This document shows positions 8,786 to 17,826 of a DNA stretch of 64,000 bases, piece after piece; position 1 is the first letter of the stretch, and every line of letters starts with the position of its first letter. The notes beneath the pieces are model-generated. The model did not search any database, was not told the origin of the DNA, and was given only the letters and a program-made list of their open reading frames with translations. This DNA is from Enteroscipio rubneri (GTDB lineage Bacteria; Actinomycetota; Coriobacteriia; Coriobacteriales; Eggerthellaceae). A program made the position numbers and the translations under genes. The stretch lies in assembly GCF_002899715.1 (NCBI RefSeq), contig NZ_PPEK01000010.1, positions 1-64,000 of the forward strand, read 5' to 3'.

Positions 8786-9622
8786 TTACGCCAGCTCCTC
8801 CACTTGTGCGCCAGCCTCAAGCGCCTCACCGTCCATACGATAGAGCGCGTCGAGCACGTAGGTGCGGAACGATCCGTTGCCATCGAAGCCTCCCATGCGC
8901 TTTTGCGCAGTCTGGCCAGCAAGGCCCATGGCAGTCACCGCAGCCGTCGTCGCTTCGAGCGGCGCATCCGGGTTCGCCGCAACGAAAGCCGCGACAAGAC
9001 ACGAGAGCATGCAGCCCGCACCGGTGATCCGGCCCATAAGCGGCGTTCCGTTGCGGACGGCGAAGGCGCGCTCGGCATCGGCCACGACGTCGATGGCCCC
9101 GGTCACCGCCACGATCGCATTCGTCTTGGCAGCGAGTACGCGGACGAAGGCGGCGCTTTCCGCCAGGTTCTCCTCGGTGACGGCGTCGTTGGGGTTCGCA
9201 TCAACGCCGCGCGTAGCCGCCGCGGCGCCGGCGAGTGCTTTGACCTCGGACATGTTGCCGCGCACGACGCTCATATCCAGCTTGTCCAGCAGGTTGCCGG
9301 CTGTCTGCGTGCGCAGAGCCGAGGCGCCGGCCCCCACCGGATCGAGCACGATGGGATGCCCGAGCGCTCCGGCGCGCTCCCCCGCCGCGAACATCCCGGC
9401 GATGGTGCGCTCATTGAGCGTGCCGATGTTGAGGACGAGTCCGTCGCAGATGGTCTGGATATCCTCCACGTCGGCGGGTTCGTCGCTCATGATGGGGCTC
9501 GCGCCGATGGCCAGAAGCGCGTTGGCGCAGTCGTTCACCGTCACGTAGTTCGTGATGTTGTGCACGAGCGGCGTCGTCGCGCGCACGTTGTCCAAAGCCT
9601 TCTTCAAAGCGAATGCCTCCAT
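8786..9622 (-). CDS. thiM: hydroxyethylthiazole kinase
   Basis: ThiM phosphorylates the thiazole alcohol to feed ThiE, which is a salvage step. The 278-residue protein contains PLVHNITNYVTVNDCANALLAIGASPIMSDEPADVEDI, the usual N-terminal signature, then VLDPVGAGAS and the kinase motif GRITGAGCMLSCLVAAF near the C-terminus. It lies 3 bp after thiC. No thiazole-synthesis genes (thiG, thiH, thiS) are in the window, so locally the thiazole half appears to come from salvage. Confidence 0.94.
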   Translation of the reverse strand: MEAFALKKALDNVRATTPLVHNITNYVTVNDCANALLAIGASPIMSDEPADVEDIQTICDGLVLNIGTLNERTIAGMFAAGERAGALGHPIVLDPVGAGASALRTQTAGNLLDKLDMSVVRGNMSEVKALAGAAAATRGVDANPNDAVTEENLAESAAFVRVLAAKTNAIVAVTGAIDVVADAERAFAVRNGTPLMGRITGAGCMLSCLVAAFVAANPDAPLEATTAAVTAMGLAGQTAQKRMGGFDGNGSFRTYVLDALYRMDGEALEAGAQVEELA

Positions 9623-9625
9623 AGG

Positions 9626-10966
9626 TTACTCCTTCCCGAGATCGACCGTCAGGCCGTCCATAATCTGATTTACGGTGCGCATGGCGCACATCTCGCCGCA
9701 CATGGTGCAAGTGCCCTCCGTCGAGGGCGGCGCGCTCTCGAAATACTCCCGCGCACGCACGGGATCGAGCGCCTCGGCGAACATGCCCTCCCAGTCCACG
9801 CGGCGGCGCGCGTCGCTCATGCGGTTGTCGGCATCGCGCGCGCCGGGCACGCCCTTCGCGATGTCGGCCGCGTGTGCGGCGATCTTCGTTGCCACAAGGC
9901 CCTCGCGCACGTCGGCGGCGTCGGGCAAGCGCAGGTGCTCGGCCGGCGTGACGTAGCACAGGAAGTCGGCGCCCGAGGCCGCGGCCACAGCTCCGCCGAT
10001 GGCGGCCGTGATATGATCGTAGCCCGGCGCGATGTCGGTGACGAGCGGCCCCAGCACGTAGAAGGGTGCGTCGTGGCACAGGCGCTTCTCCAGCTTCATG
10101 TTGGCGGCGATCTCGTCGAGCGCCATGTGGCCCGGGCCCTCCACTATCACCTGCACGCCCGCATCCCATGCGCGGCGCGTGAGTTTGCCGATCTCGATGA
10201 GCTCGGCGATCTGCCCCGCGTCGGTGGCGTCGTAGGTGGACCCGGGGCGCATGGCGTCGCCCAGGCTGATGGTTACGTCATGCTCGTGCAGGATGGCCAG
10301 CACCTCGTCGTAGAACTCGTAGAAGGGGTTCTCGTTGCCGGTGGCCTCCATCCAGGCGAAGATGAGCGACCCGCCGCGGCTCACGATGTTCGTGAGGCGG
10401 CCCGTCTCGCGGAAGCTCTCGATGGTGCGACGGTTCATGCCCGCATGGACGGTGACGAAGTCCACGCCGTCCTGGGCATGCGCGCGCACCACGTCGAGGA
10501 AGTCCTCTGCCGTGATGGTGACGAGCGGCTTCTCCAAATAGCCGATGGCGTCGTACATCGGCACGGTACCGATCATCGCCGGCGACTTCTCCACGAGGGC
10601 GCGCCGGAACGCGGCCGTCTTGCCGCTGTTCGACAGATCCATGATGGCCTCGGCGCCCAGTTCAAGGGCCACGTCGACCTTCTTCCATTCCTCGGCCTCG
10701 CAGGCGACGTCGCCCGAGATGCCCAGGTTCACGTTCACCTTCGTGCGCAGGCCGCCGCCCACACCCTCGGGCGAGAGGCTCGCATGGTGGATGTTCGCAG
10801 GAATGGCGATGCGCCCGGCCGCCACACCCTCCCGGATGTACTCGGGGTCGCGCCCCTCCTTTTCGGCCACGGTGCGCATGGCCGGCGTGACGGTGCCCGC
10901 GCGGGCGTGGTCGATTTGCGTGACCGATGCAGGATTGCCGCGCGCTGCGGCGCTGATCTGCGTCAT
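9626..10966 (-). CDS. thiC: phosphomethylpyrimidine synthase
   Basis: ThiC is the radical-SAM enzyme that converts aminoimidazole ribotide to HMP-P. The 446-residue protein contains [62 protein letters not shown] and the C-terminal cluster motif [10 protein letters not shown]. The cysteine spacing there is CX2CX3C, one residue tighter than the CX2CX4C I recall for the long E. coli form. The start ATG at 10966 follows GAAGGGAG and lies directly after the TPP riboswitch. An ATG 27 bases upstream is inside the riboswitch and is unlikely to be used. Confidence 0.95.
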   Translation of the reverse strand: MTQISAAARGNPASVTQIDHARAGTVTPAMRTVAEKEGRDPEYIREGVAAGRIAIPANIHHASLSPEGVGGGLRTKVNVNLGISGDVACEAEEWKKVDVALELGAEAIMDLSNSGKTAAFRRALVEKSPAMIGTVPMYDAIGYLEKPLVTITAEDFLDVVRAHAQDGVDFVTVHAGMNRRTIESFRETGRLTNIVSRGGSLIFAWMEATGNENPFYEFYDEVLAILHEHDVTISLGDAMRPGSTYDATDAGQIAELIEIGKLTRRAWDAGVQVIVEGPGHMALDEIAANMKLEKRLCHDAPFYVLGPLVTDIAPGYDHITAAIGGAVAAASGADFLCYVTPAEHLRLPDAADVREGLVATKIAAHAADIAKGVPGARDADNRMSDARRRVDWEGMFAEALDPVRAREYFESAPPSTEGTCTMCGEMCAMRTVNQIMDGLTVDLGKE

Positions 10967-10971
10967 AGAAC

Positions 10972-11073
10972 TCCCTTCGTTGGCATTACCCATGTCAGGT
11001 TCCTCGGGTCGAAGCGTGCATCGGCGCTTCCTCTCAGCCTGCCCGGCCGCGACGCGGCTGCAAGCTCCCCGGT
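10972..11073 (-). promoter_or_regulatory. TPP riboswitch (THI element)
   Basis: Read on the minus strand, the segment holds the conserved blocks of the TPP aptamer in order: CCGGGGAGC, GGCTGAGAGG, then ACCTGACATGGGTAATGCCA and GAAGGGAG, which is also the ribosome site of thiC. Because the 3' side of the aptamer includes the Shine-Dalgarno, control is likely at translation initiation. TACAAT on the minus strand (11094-11099) is a plausible -10 for this transcript. Confidence 0.95.
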
Positions 11074-11106
11074 ATGAAAAGGTGCGGATCAGATTGTAGC
11101 GCGCTC

Positions 11107-11739
11107 TTATGCGGATAACGGGTAGAAGATGTAGAGCGTGCCGGATTCCACGGCCACCGTAGCCTCCTCGTCCAGAAGCTCGTTCGACAGGCCGCGCGAG
11201 GTGCGGTTCGACAAGGGCTCATCGTCGAGCGAGTACATCATGCCGCGCTCGATGACTCCCTGCGCGGTATCGTTGGCCGAGAACACTGACACGGTGCCTT
11301 CACCGAGTGGCGGCAGCTCGAACACGTCCGGGCCAGTGAGCAGGCGCACCGCATATGTGTCGGCAATCGCGGTCACGGTCGCATCGCGCTCCGAGAACTT
11401 GGCGAACAGCTGCAGGTTCGCCAGCGTATGGTCGAGTCGGCTGCCGAGCGCACCGTAGATCACGAGGTCGTCGTGACCCCAGTCCACGGCCTTCTCCATG
11501 GCCAGCTCCATATCGCTCTTGTCTTTCTTCACGGGATAGCGCGACACGCGCCTGCACTTCGGCACGTAGCCGAGCGAGTCAAAGTCGCCCACGGCCATGT
11601 CGGGCACCGCGCCGATAGCTTCAAGGTGAGCGAAGCCCGCGTCCACGGCGATGACGAGGTCGAACCCCCCGGCCTCCCAGCGAGCCTCGAAGTCCTCCGC
11701 ATTGAAGTCGACCGCCCCTACGAGCGCGCATGTGGCCAT
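11107..11739 (-). CDS. thiN: thiamine pyrophosphokinase
   Basis: This 210-residue protein converts thiamine to thiamine pyrophosphate, the ligand of the riboswitch next door. It has [54 protein letters not shown] and a C-terminal beta domain with [10 protein letters not shown], the usual TPK layout. The start at 11739 is preceded by GAGGAA. It is upstream of the riboswitch on the same strand, so its own expression is not under that aptamer unless transcripts overlap. It is divergent from the RNase P RNA gene. Confidence 0.92.
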   Translation of the reverse strand: MATCALVGAVDFNAEDFEARWEAGGFDLVIAVDAGFAHLEAIGAVPDMAVGDFDSLGYVPKCRRVSRYPVKKDKSDMELAMEKAVDWGHDDLVIYGALGSRLDHTLANLQLFAKFSERDATVTAIADTYAVRLLTGPDVFELPPLGEGTVSVFSANDTAQGVIERGMMYSLDDEPLSNRTSRGLSNELLDEEATVAVESGTLYIFYPLSA

Positions 11740-11951
11740 TGGTTCCTCGATCCTATCGGCGTTCCCTCGTTCGACGTCGTAGGATACCACAAGCGCACAG
11801 AACGAGGCGCCCTGTGCGAAAGCTTCGGATCTGCAAAACCCTTCCTGAGCGACGCACTGCGCAGCACGCTGCCATCGATCACCCATCGGTTTTTCACGGT
11901 GGTTCTTGTTTCGCGCGCGCGAGCAGGGCCCGTTTTGCTAGAATACGCTCT

Positions 11952-12299
11952 GCGAGCGGGCCAGGCGATCGCGCGCCCATCGGGCGTGAGGAAAGTCCGG
12001 GCTCCGCAGGGCAGGATGCCAGCTAACGGCTGGGCGGGGCGACCCGACGGAAAGTGCCGCAGAAAAGAAGACTCCCCCGCGTCCTTGCGACGGCGGGAGA
12101 AAAGCTGAAACGGTGCGGTAAGAGCGCACCAGCGCGTCGGCGACGGCGCGGCTTGGCAAACCCCATCCGGAGCAAGCGCAAATAGGAACGCGATACGGTG
12201 GCCCGCCGTGCGTTCGGGTTGCGTGCTTGAGGCGTGCGGCGACGCACGTTCGAGATAAATGATCGTCCCCGACAGAACCCGGCTTATCGGCCCGCTCGC
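11952..12299 (+). ncRNA. rnpB: RNase P RNA, bacterial type A
   Basis: The ends pair as a long P1 helix, GCGAGCGGGCC (11952) with GGCCCGCTCGC (ending 12299). Universally conserved blocks are present in order: GAGGAAAGTCCGGGCTCC, CAGGATGCCAGCTAACGGCT, GGAAAGTGCCGCAGAAAA, GAAACGGTGCGGTAAGAGCG, ATCCGGAGCAAGCGCAAATA, GAGATAAATGA, and GACAGAACCCGGCTTATCGG. This is the catalytic RNA that matures tRNA 5' ends. TGCTAGAAT (11936-11944) forms an extended -10 upstream. Confidence 0.97.
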
Positions 12300-12332
12300 A
12301 TCTCGGAACCATAGTTTTCCCGCACGGAACCC

Positions 12333-12629
12333 CTAGCAAACGGGAAGTCCTGCAATCCAAGCTTCAATCGAAGCGGCATCGGTTTCCACCGCCAAGCGCT
12401 TGCGGCGCGCCGTATGCCCTGACGCCACTTCCACACGTGACTTTGGCACACTCAGCGCATCGGCCACAAGCTTGCACACCGCTTTGTTCGCCTTGCCGCC
12501 ATCGGGCGGCGCCGTCACGCGCACGCACACCTCGTCGGCGCCCGCCGCATCGGCGCGCACGCCCGAAACCTCGTCACGCCCCGATCGGGGCGTGACGTGA
12601 ACTGCTATGACGACAGGTTTTTCAGACAT
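12333..12629 (-). CDS. DUF167/YggU family protein
   Basis: This 98-residue protein has the YggU/UPF0235 pattern IAVHVTPRSGRDEV...VCVRVTAPPDGGKANKAVCKLVADAL...VEVASGHTARRKRLAVE. Family function is unknown. The predicted start has a weak ribosome site. It lies 64 bp beyond divIVA and is the last gene of the division cluster on this strand, convergent with rnpB. Confidence 0.85.
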   Translation of the reverse strand: MSEKPVVIAVHVTPRSGRDEVSGVRADAAGADEVCVRVTAPPDGGKANKAVCKLVADALSVPKSRVEVASGHTARRKRLAVETDAASIEAWIAGLPVC

Positions 12630-12693
12630 GGGCTGAGCGTTCGGCCATGACGCGGACTCGGAATGAGCGGCGGTCTTGAGGCCAGCGGAACAC

Positions 12694-13494
12694 CTAGTCG
12701 ATTTCCTCGAATTCGAATCCGTCGTCGGCATCGCCAAAGCCGGAAAGATCCTTCTCGACCGCCGAGGGCTTCGGCGTGGCTGGAGCGATAACAGCACCCG
12801 TAGGCTGTGGAGCTGCATATGCACTTGCGCCTTCGTGGTTGATGGGAGCCTGCGCCGAGGCGGTCACACGTTCGGACGACGCTACGCCCAGCGACGCGGT
12901 GGAGCGGGCATGGGCGCTCGGAGCCGGAGCGGCAGCAGCCGGCGCGCCCCCGATCTCGGCGAGCTTGCGCGTCGCATCGCTGATGAAGTCGGTAAGGAGT
13001 TCTTTGTATTCGTCGCGCGCATCCTCGCGGTCGTCCTCGAGCTTCTTGATGGCGTCGAGCACCTTCTGCTTCTCGGCTTCGGCCTTGCCCACGATGCGGG
13101 ACGCCTCGTCCTCGGCATCCTTGATGGTGGCCGCAGATTGAGCGTTCGCCGTCGCGATGATCTCGTCGGCAGAGCGCTGCGCGATGATGAGGGCCTGCGC
13201 GATGGCGTTGTCGTCCGCCTTCTTCGCCTCAAGCTGGCGCTCGAGCTCTGCGATGCGCTCGTCCTTCTCGGCCAGAGCCGCCTCGTCGGCTGCGGGAGCC
13301 TCAATGCGCGCCGGCTTGTCGAACCCGTCGAACCTGCCCTCATCGAGCTGGTTTTCAAGCTGGACGATCTGAGAGTTCATATCGTCGATCTCGTCAGCGA
13401 CATGCTCGAGGAACACGTCCACTTCGTCGACGTCGTAGCCCCTACGGTCGACCGAGAAGCTCTGGTTGTGAATTTCAGCCGAGGTGATTGCCAT
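12694..13494 (-). CDS. divIVA: DivIVA-domain cell division protein
   Basis: The 266-residue protein starts with the DivIVA membrane- and pole-targeting motif: SAEIHNQSFSVDRRGYDVDEVDVFLEHVADEID. A long coiled coil follows (about residues 35-175, with many Ala/Glu/Lys heptads), then an Ala/Pro-rich tail ending in acidic FGDADDGFEFEEID. In actinobacteria DivIVA (Wag31) recruits the wall-synthesis machinery to poles or septum. It is placed after sepF and yggT, as in many Gram-positive division clusters. Confidence 0.92.
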   Translation of the reverse strand: MAITSAEIHNQSFSVDRRGYDVDEVDVFLEHVADEIDDMNSQIVQLENQLDEGRFDGFDKPARIEAPAADEAALAEKDERIAELERQLEAKKADDNAIAQALIIAQRSADEIIATANAQSAATIKDAEDEASRIVGKAEAEKQKVLDAIKKLEDDREDARDEYKELLTDFISDATRKLAEIGGAPAAAAPAPSAHARSTASLGVASSERVTASAQAPINHEGASAYAAPQPTGAVIAPATPKPSAVEKDLSGFGDADDGFEFEEID

Positions 13495-13539
13495 CTGTAG
13501 TCCCTTCGTCTTGCCCGTGCAGTTCCACGAGCATATATG

Positions 13540-13800
13540 TTAGAACAGGTTCACGAGCAAGCGTACTCCGAATTGTAATACAAGCAGTGCGATTATGGGA
13601 GTAACGTCCACCATACCTCCAATAGGGGGTATCAACTTCCTGAACAGGTTGAGGTAGGGGTCGCATACCTTCGCGAGCACCCGGTTGACATCGGCCAGAA
13701 TACCGCGATCCGTAGGAAACCACGACAAAATGACGTAGACGAACAGCACCATGCTGTACGCATCGGCCAACGAAACGATCAGATATTTCAAGCTCAGCAT
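13540..13800 (-). CDS. YggT family membrane protein
   Basis: This 86-residue protein has two hydrophobic segments (about 5-25 and 60-85) flanking CDPYLNLFRKLIPPIGGMVDVTPIIALL, the YggT family signature. The family is often encoded between sepF and divIVA, as here. It is thought to act in envelope or osmotic functions. The exact role is unknown. Confidence 0.88.
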   Translation of the reverse strand: MLSLKYLIVSLADAYSMVLFVYVILSWFPTDRGILADVNRVLAKVCDPYLNLFRKLIPPIGGMVDVTPIIALLVLQFGVRLLVNLF

Positions 13801-13830
13801 ACGGTAGACTCCTTGCTGTCCGATATCACG

Positions 13831-14745
13831 CTACAGCACCCCCTGGTTGCGCAGTCCCGTCTTCTCAGCATCGGTGAGCGCAGCACCACGGGTGATGACG
13901 AATACTTTGTCGGCCACGCAGTCCACGCTCGCATCGAGAGCGCTCGACACCCCGAACGAGAAATCGAGAATGCGTTTTGCCAAGTTGTCAGGCGTGTTGC
14001 GCAAGGCGAGAACAACGGCGTCGCCGGCTTTGAGCGCCTTGGCGATGCGCTCGACCTCTCCATAGCTTGCCGGCTTGAGCACGGTGATCGAGCGTGTGGG
14101 GCTGTGCTTGGGCGACCCGGCGCCCGCAAAGGCCTCGTACGGATCGAATCCGCCGGAAGCTGCAGCGGTTCTCTTGGCCGCGCTCGAGCCATCGGCGGGA
14201 GAAGAAGCGCTCGCCGCAACGGCAGTCGAAGAGAACAGGGAGTTCAGGCTTTCGGATCGCTCGCGTTGCGATGCGGCGGCTGCCCGGGCGTTGGGCGTGT
14301 TGGACAGATCCGACGTCGAAGCGTCTACCATCGTACGTTCGCCGCGGTGCACGCCTACCGACGGCGGCGTTACGCGACGCGGCGGCAGCGGATCGCGCCC
14401 CAAGCTCTCGGGAACCTGCGTGCGGGCACGCACATCATCGATAGAGACAAGCTTTGGTGGCGTCGCACTCGTAGCGTGCGCGGGCGAGGGCGTGTAGCCG
14501 GCCCGAGACGGACGCGTGGTCACCGGCGCATAAGGATCGTACCGAGAACCTGCTGCAGCGCCGTCATCAAGGTCGTCGCGATAGTCGGGCCCGTATTCAC
14601 CCAGATCGCCGTAATCGCCGTAGTCGTCGCCGTAGTCGTCTTCGTAACGCTCGTCGTAGCCCCGGTCGGCTTCGGCGAAGCCGAGCTTCGACTTGAGGCC
14701 GTCGAGCATACCGCGCTCCGTCTTTTTCATCCTGGGCAGCTCCAT
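13831..14745 (-). CDS. sepF: cell division protein SepF
   Basis: SepF anchors FtsZ to the membrane. The 304-residue protein has a short N-terminal segment (KSKLGFAEAD), a long disordered, acidic then Ser/Ala-rich linker, and a C-terminal SepF domain from about residue 215: SITVLKPASYGEVERIAKAL, VVLALRNTPDNLAKRILDF, and DKVFVITRGA. In this cluster, which has no ftsA, SepF is the likely FtsZ membrane tether. ATG at 14745 has AGGTGA upstream. An in-frame GTG three codons earlier (14754) is the alternative. The linker is long compared with Bacillus SepF. Confidence 0.9.
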   Translation of the reverse strand: MELPRMKKTERGMLDGLKSKLGFAEADRGYDERYEDDYGDDYGDYGDLGEYGPDYRDDLDDGAAAGSRYDPYAPVTTRPSRAGYTPSPAHATSATPPKLVSIDDVRARTQVPESLGRDPLPPRRVTPPSVGVHRGERTMVDASTSDLSNTPNARAAAASQRERSESLNSLFSSTAVAASASSPADGSSAAKRTAAASGGFDPYEAFAGAGSPKHSPTRSITVLKPASYGEVERIAKALKAGDAVVLALRNTPDNLAKRILDFSFGVSSALDASVDCVADKVFVITRGAALTDAEKTGLRNQGVL

Positions 14746-14814
14746 ATCGTTCACCTGCTTCGTTTCATGTCCGACGGTCGAGCCGTCGCTGCGTCTGCGT
14801 CACCGAGCGCTGCG

Positions 14815-15522
14815 TCAATCAGAATGCGAGCCGTTCTCGAAAGCATCGTCGAACAGAGCCCGTCCAATGCGCACTATGGTAGCGCCTGCGGCGACGCCCT
14901 CGCGCCAATCTTCACTCATGCCCATAGAAAGCTCATCGAATAGTGCAGCGCGACCAGGCTCCAAGCCTCGTCGCACCTCGTCGCGCAGGCGCGCAAGCTC
15001 TTCGAAGCAGGCACGCGCCGCCGCGAGATCACCTTGCGGCGCCATCGTCATGAGGCCGCGCACGCGCACATGGTCGCACGGCTCGCACGCGATGAGCATC
15101 CTTGCAACGTCGGCCGGGGCAAGACCGCTCTTGCTGTGCTCGCCTGACACATTGACCTCGAGCAGCACGTCCTGCACCTTCCCGGCAGCAGCCGCAGCAG
15201 CCTCGAATCGATGCACATGGCGCTCCTGGTACAGTGAGTGCACAAGCGCGGCGTCGCGTACGATGTCGGGAATCCGGCGCGATTGAATGTTCCCGATAAA
15301 GTGCCAGGTCTGCTCTGGCAGATGCCCGCGCTTCTCCGCAAGGGCATCGGGACGGTTCTCACCGAAGTCATGCGCGCCGGCCGCGACCGCGGTCTCGATC
15401 TCGTCGATACCGACCGTCTTCGACACCGCGACCACCCGCACCTCGCGCGGGTCGCGCCCCGCCTTGCGAGCGCATGCGGCGACTTCTTCGAGGGTGCGAT
15501 GGTAACGCTCGCCAAATCCCAT
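14815..15522 (-). CDS. YggS-family PLP homeostasis protein
   Basis: This 235-residue PLP-binding protein shows VRVVAVSKTVG (the PLP lysine), GENRPDALAEK, TWHFIGNIQSR, LLEVNVSGEHSKSG, VRGLMTMAP and ELSMGMSEDWREGVAAGATIVRIG, the usual YggS/PLPBP motifs. The family buffers pyridoxal phosphate and has no known enzymatic turnover. It starts 5 bp after the pgeF stop with GAGGTGAG as ribosome site, so the two are translated from one message. Confidence 0.92.
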   Translation of the reverse strand: MGFGERYHRTLEEVAACARKAGRDPREVRVVAVSKTVGIDEIETAVAAGAHDFGENRPDALAEKRGHLPEQTWHFIGNIQSRRIPDIVRDAALVHSLYQERHVHRFEAAAAAAGKVQDVLLEVNVSGEHSKSGLAPADVARMLIACEPCDHVRVRGLMTMAPQGDLAAARACFEELARLRDEVRRGLEPGRAALFDELSMGMSEDWREGVAAGATIVRIGRALFDDAFENGSHSD

Positions 15523-15527
15523 GTGAC

Positions 15528-16376
15528 TCACCTCGTCTTTCGAAACGCAATCGCACCATGGCGGCCACACGTGCCTCCCGATGCACGATACGAGAAGTAG
15601 CGATCCGGGGCGCATTTTGTGCACGCGCCTGCGTCAACGATACGGTCGCGCGCCGCTCCCGCCTCCACAAGCCCGACCCTGAGAGCCTCCAATAGGTCAA
15701 CATGCAACTCGTCGCATATGCACGAGGTTCCGAAACGGGCCGCAAACCGGGCACGTACGTCCGCACCGGTCTCGAAGCATTCCGCATGGATATGGGGGCC
15801 CACGTACACGTTGAAAGCGCCAGCATCGCCGTATGCTCCGTCTGACCGATCGGCTTCGACGAGCAGCCGAACGGTCTTGCCCGCGATATTCTCAACCGCT
15901 CCGCGCCATCCTGCGTGGACGACGGCGAAGCGGCCGCTCGGCGAAACGACGATTACGGGCACGCAGTCCGCAAAGCATAGCAGCGCTGCAACGCCTTCCA
16001 CTGCAACCGCAACCGCATCGACTCCATCAGCGGCTCGCCGGCACGCTGCATCGAGCGCAGCAGAAGCTGTATCGTCAATACGTACGATCGTGTCGCCGTG
16101 CACCTGATTCGGCACGATAAGGCGCGTATCGCCGGCGCCGAGCGCATCGAGCAGAATAGCGCGGTTCGCCTCGACGGCTGCGGGATCGTCGTCGACATGG
16201 CTTCCGAGATTAAGCGAGCTGTAAGGACCCGAGCTCTTGCCGCCCTCTCGTCCCGTGAACGCAATGCGCACGCCAGCGCACTCGAACAGTGCCTCGTCGG
16301 TGAGCAGAAGAAGACGACGCGCGCCGAAACGGCGCGCGGTCAGGTGCGGAGCTGGCAACGAGTCAGGCAAAGCCAT
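15528..16376 (-). CDS. pgeF: peptidoglycan editing factor PgeF (laccase-domain)
   Basis: The 282-residue protein contains IAFTGREGGKSSGPYSSLNLG, the metal-site HG motif in NQVHGDTI, ALLCFADCVPVIVVSP and VVHAGWRGAVENI, the defining motifs of the YfiH/PgeF family. Known members remove incorrectly incorporated amino acids from UDP-MurNAc precursors or act as purine nucleoside phosphorylases. Its place directly after ftsZ supports the wall-editing role. The N-terminal 30 residues are less conserved. Confidence 0.9.
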   Translation of the reverse strand: MALPDSLPAPHLTARRFGARRLLLLTDEALFECAGVRIAFTGREGGKSSGPYSSLNLGSHVDDDPAAVEANRAILLDALGAGDTRLIVPNQVHGDTIVRIDDTASAALDAACRRAADGVDAVAVAVEGVAALLCFADCVPVIVVSPSGRFAVVHAGWRGAVENIAGKTVRLLVEADRSDGAYGDAGAFNVYVGPHIHAECFETGADVRARFAARFGTSCICDELHVDLLEALRVGLVEAGAARDRIVDAGACTKCAPDRYFSYRASGGTCGRHGAIAFRKTR

Positions 16377-16389
16377 GGACGGCGGCCCT

Positions 16390-17523
16390 CTAACGCTGGC
16401 GTTTCAGGAAATCGGGAATGTAATCTTCGTCGGCGAAGCGACCGTTGCCCCCGGCACTAGACGGCGCCGAGTATGAAATGGACGGCGGCGTCTGCTGCAT
16501 GGGCTCCGGCATGGCCGTGGGAGCGAAGAGGTCTTTGGCTGAGAAGTCCATGGAAGACTGCTGCGGCGACGCGGACTTGAAGCCGGTCGCGATAACCGTA
16601 ATGCGCACGTCGTCCTTCATGGACTCGTCGATGATCTGTCCGTAGATGATGTTCGCGTTCTCGTCGGCGCATGCCTCGACCGCGCGAGCCGCCGCATCGA
16701 CCTCGGTGAGCGTCAGATCGGGGCCGCCGGCAATGGAGAACAGAACGCGCGAAGCCCCCGCGATCGACGTCTCGAGCAGGCTCGAGTTCGTAGCCTGCTG
16801 AGCTGCTTCGAGTGCGCGGTTCTCGCCGGAGGCAAGGCCGATGCCCATCATGGCCGTGCCCGCATCCTTCATTACGGTGCGGATGTCGGCGAAGTCGAGG
16901 TTGATGAGGCCCGGGATGGTGATGAGATCCGTGACGCCCTGGATACCTTGGCGCAGCGTATCGTCGGCAATACGGAACGCATCGAGCATGCTCGTCTTCT
17001 TGTCGACGATCTCAAGCAGGCGATCGTTCGGAATGACGATGAGCGTGTCGACTTTCTGCGACAGCAGATCGACACCCTGATCGGCCTGGTTGCGGCGGGT
17101 GCGGCCCTCGAAGGAGAACGGCTTGGTGACGATACCGACGGTAAGCGCGCCAATCTCCTCGCGCGCGATCTCTGCAATGATGGGCGCGGCGCCCGTGCCC
17201 GTGCCGCCGCCCTCGCCAGCCGTGACGAACACCATGTCCGCTTCGGCAAGCGCCTCGCGAATTTCCGCACGGCTCTCCTCTGCAGCTTGGCAACCGACCT
17301 CTGGATTCGCTCCGGCGCCGAGGCCTCGCGTCAGCTCCTCGCCGATGTGGATCGTCTTGTCGGCATCCGACATGAGCAACGCCTGTCGATCGGTGTTCAC
17401 GGCAATGAATTCGACGCCGCGCACCCCCGCTTCGACCATGCGGTTCACGGCATTCGTGCCGCCGCCGCCTACGCCGACGACCTTGATGACCGCCAAATGC
17501 TCGGAACCTATTTTGTTTGGCAT
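16390..17523 (-). CDS. ftsZ: cell division GTPase FtsZ
   Basis: FtsZ forms the septal ring. The 377-residue protein has [15 protein letters not shown], the tubulin signature [10 protein letters not shown], the T7 loop region [11 protein letters not shown], and the C-terminal conserved peptide [13 protein letters not shown] that binds SepF and other partners. The start ATG at 17523 overlaps GGAGGAAAC. A dedicated promoter lies in the 303-bp gap after ftsQ, so ftsZ can be transcribed independently of the upstream cluster. Confidence 0.97.
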   Translation of the reverse strand: MPNKIGSEHLAVIKVVGVGGGGTNAVNRMVEAGVRGVEFIAVNTDRQALLMSDADKTIHIGEELTRGLGAGANPEVGCQAAEESRAEIREALAEADMVFVTAGEGGGTGTGAAPIIAEIAREEIGALTVGIVTKPFSFEGRTRRNQADQGVDLLSQKVDTLIVIPNDRLLEIVDKKTSMLDAFRIADDTLRQGIQGVTDLITIPGLINLDFADIRTVMKDAGTAMMGIGLASGENRALEAAQQATNSSLLETSIAGASRVLFSIAGGPDLTLTEVDAAARAVEACADENANIIYGQIIDESMKDDVRITVIATGFKSASPQQSSMDFSAKDLFAPTAMPEPMQQTPPSISYSAPSSAGGNGRFADEDYIPDFLKRQR

Positions 17524-17592
17524 TGTTTCCTCCACACCAGCTGCGTTTTCAAATGCTGCGTTTCACTTCGTGGGTACAGTTCACGTGCGGTT

Positions 17593-17621
17593 ATTGTACA
17601 CGATGATCAACCATTTGCAAA
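17593..17621 (-). promoter_or_regulatory. ftsZ promoter
   Basis: On the minus strand TTTGCA (17616-17621) and TACAAT (17593-17598) are separated by 17 bp and preceded by AT-rich sequence. The leader to ftsZ would be about 65 nt. Confidence 0.65.
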
Positions 17622-17730
17622 TTACGCTGCGAGAATGAAAACCGCACGTCCACAATATGAAACCGGTGAGGCGACGACGCCCCCTGTCCCCCCCCTGTCG
17701 AACTCCTCCAGCGAGCGAGAATCCGGCAGA

Positions 17731-17813
17731 AGGCCGCCTTGGAAGGGGCCACCAAGCGAGTTCCGCAGCGATGCGAGGACTGTCCGAGCGACTGGGCCCT
17801 TCCAAGGCGGCCT
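17731..17813. repeat. 17-bp inverted repeat between ftsQ and ftsZ
   Basis: AGGCCGCCTTGGAAGGG begins at 17731 and its exact reverse complement ends at 17813, with 20-base arms (17731-17750 and 17794-17813) that differ at one inner position. The arms enclose 43 bases. It lies 13 bp after the ftsQ stop, in the transcript between ftsQ and the ftsZ promoter. It could be a strong attenuating hairpin or a small repeat element. Confidence 0.85.
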
Positions 17814-17826
17814 CTCGAACAGGTCC

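Noticed and set aside
8585-11077. 830-codon plus-strand frame covering thiM and thiC
   Set aside because: It is antisense to clear thiM and thiC and has the His/Arg-rich composition typical of shadow frames in high-GC DNA; no motif.
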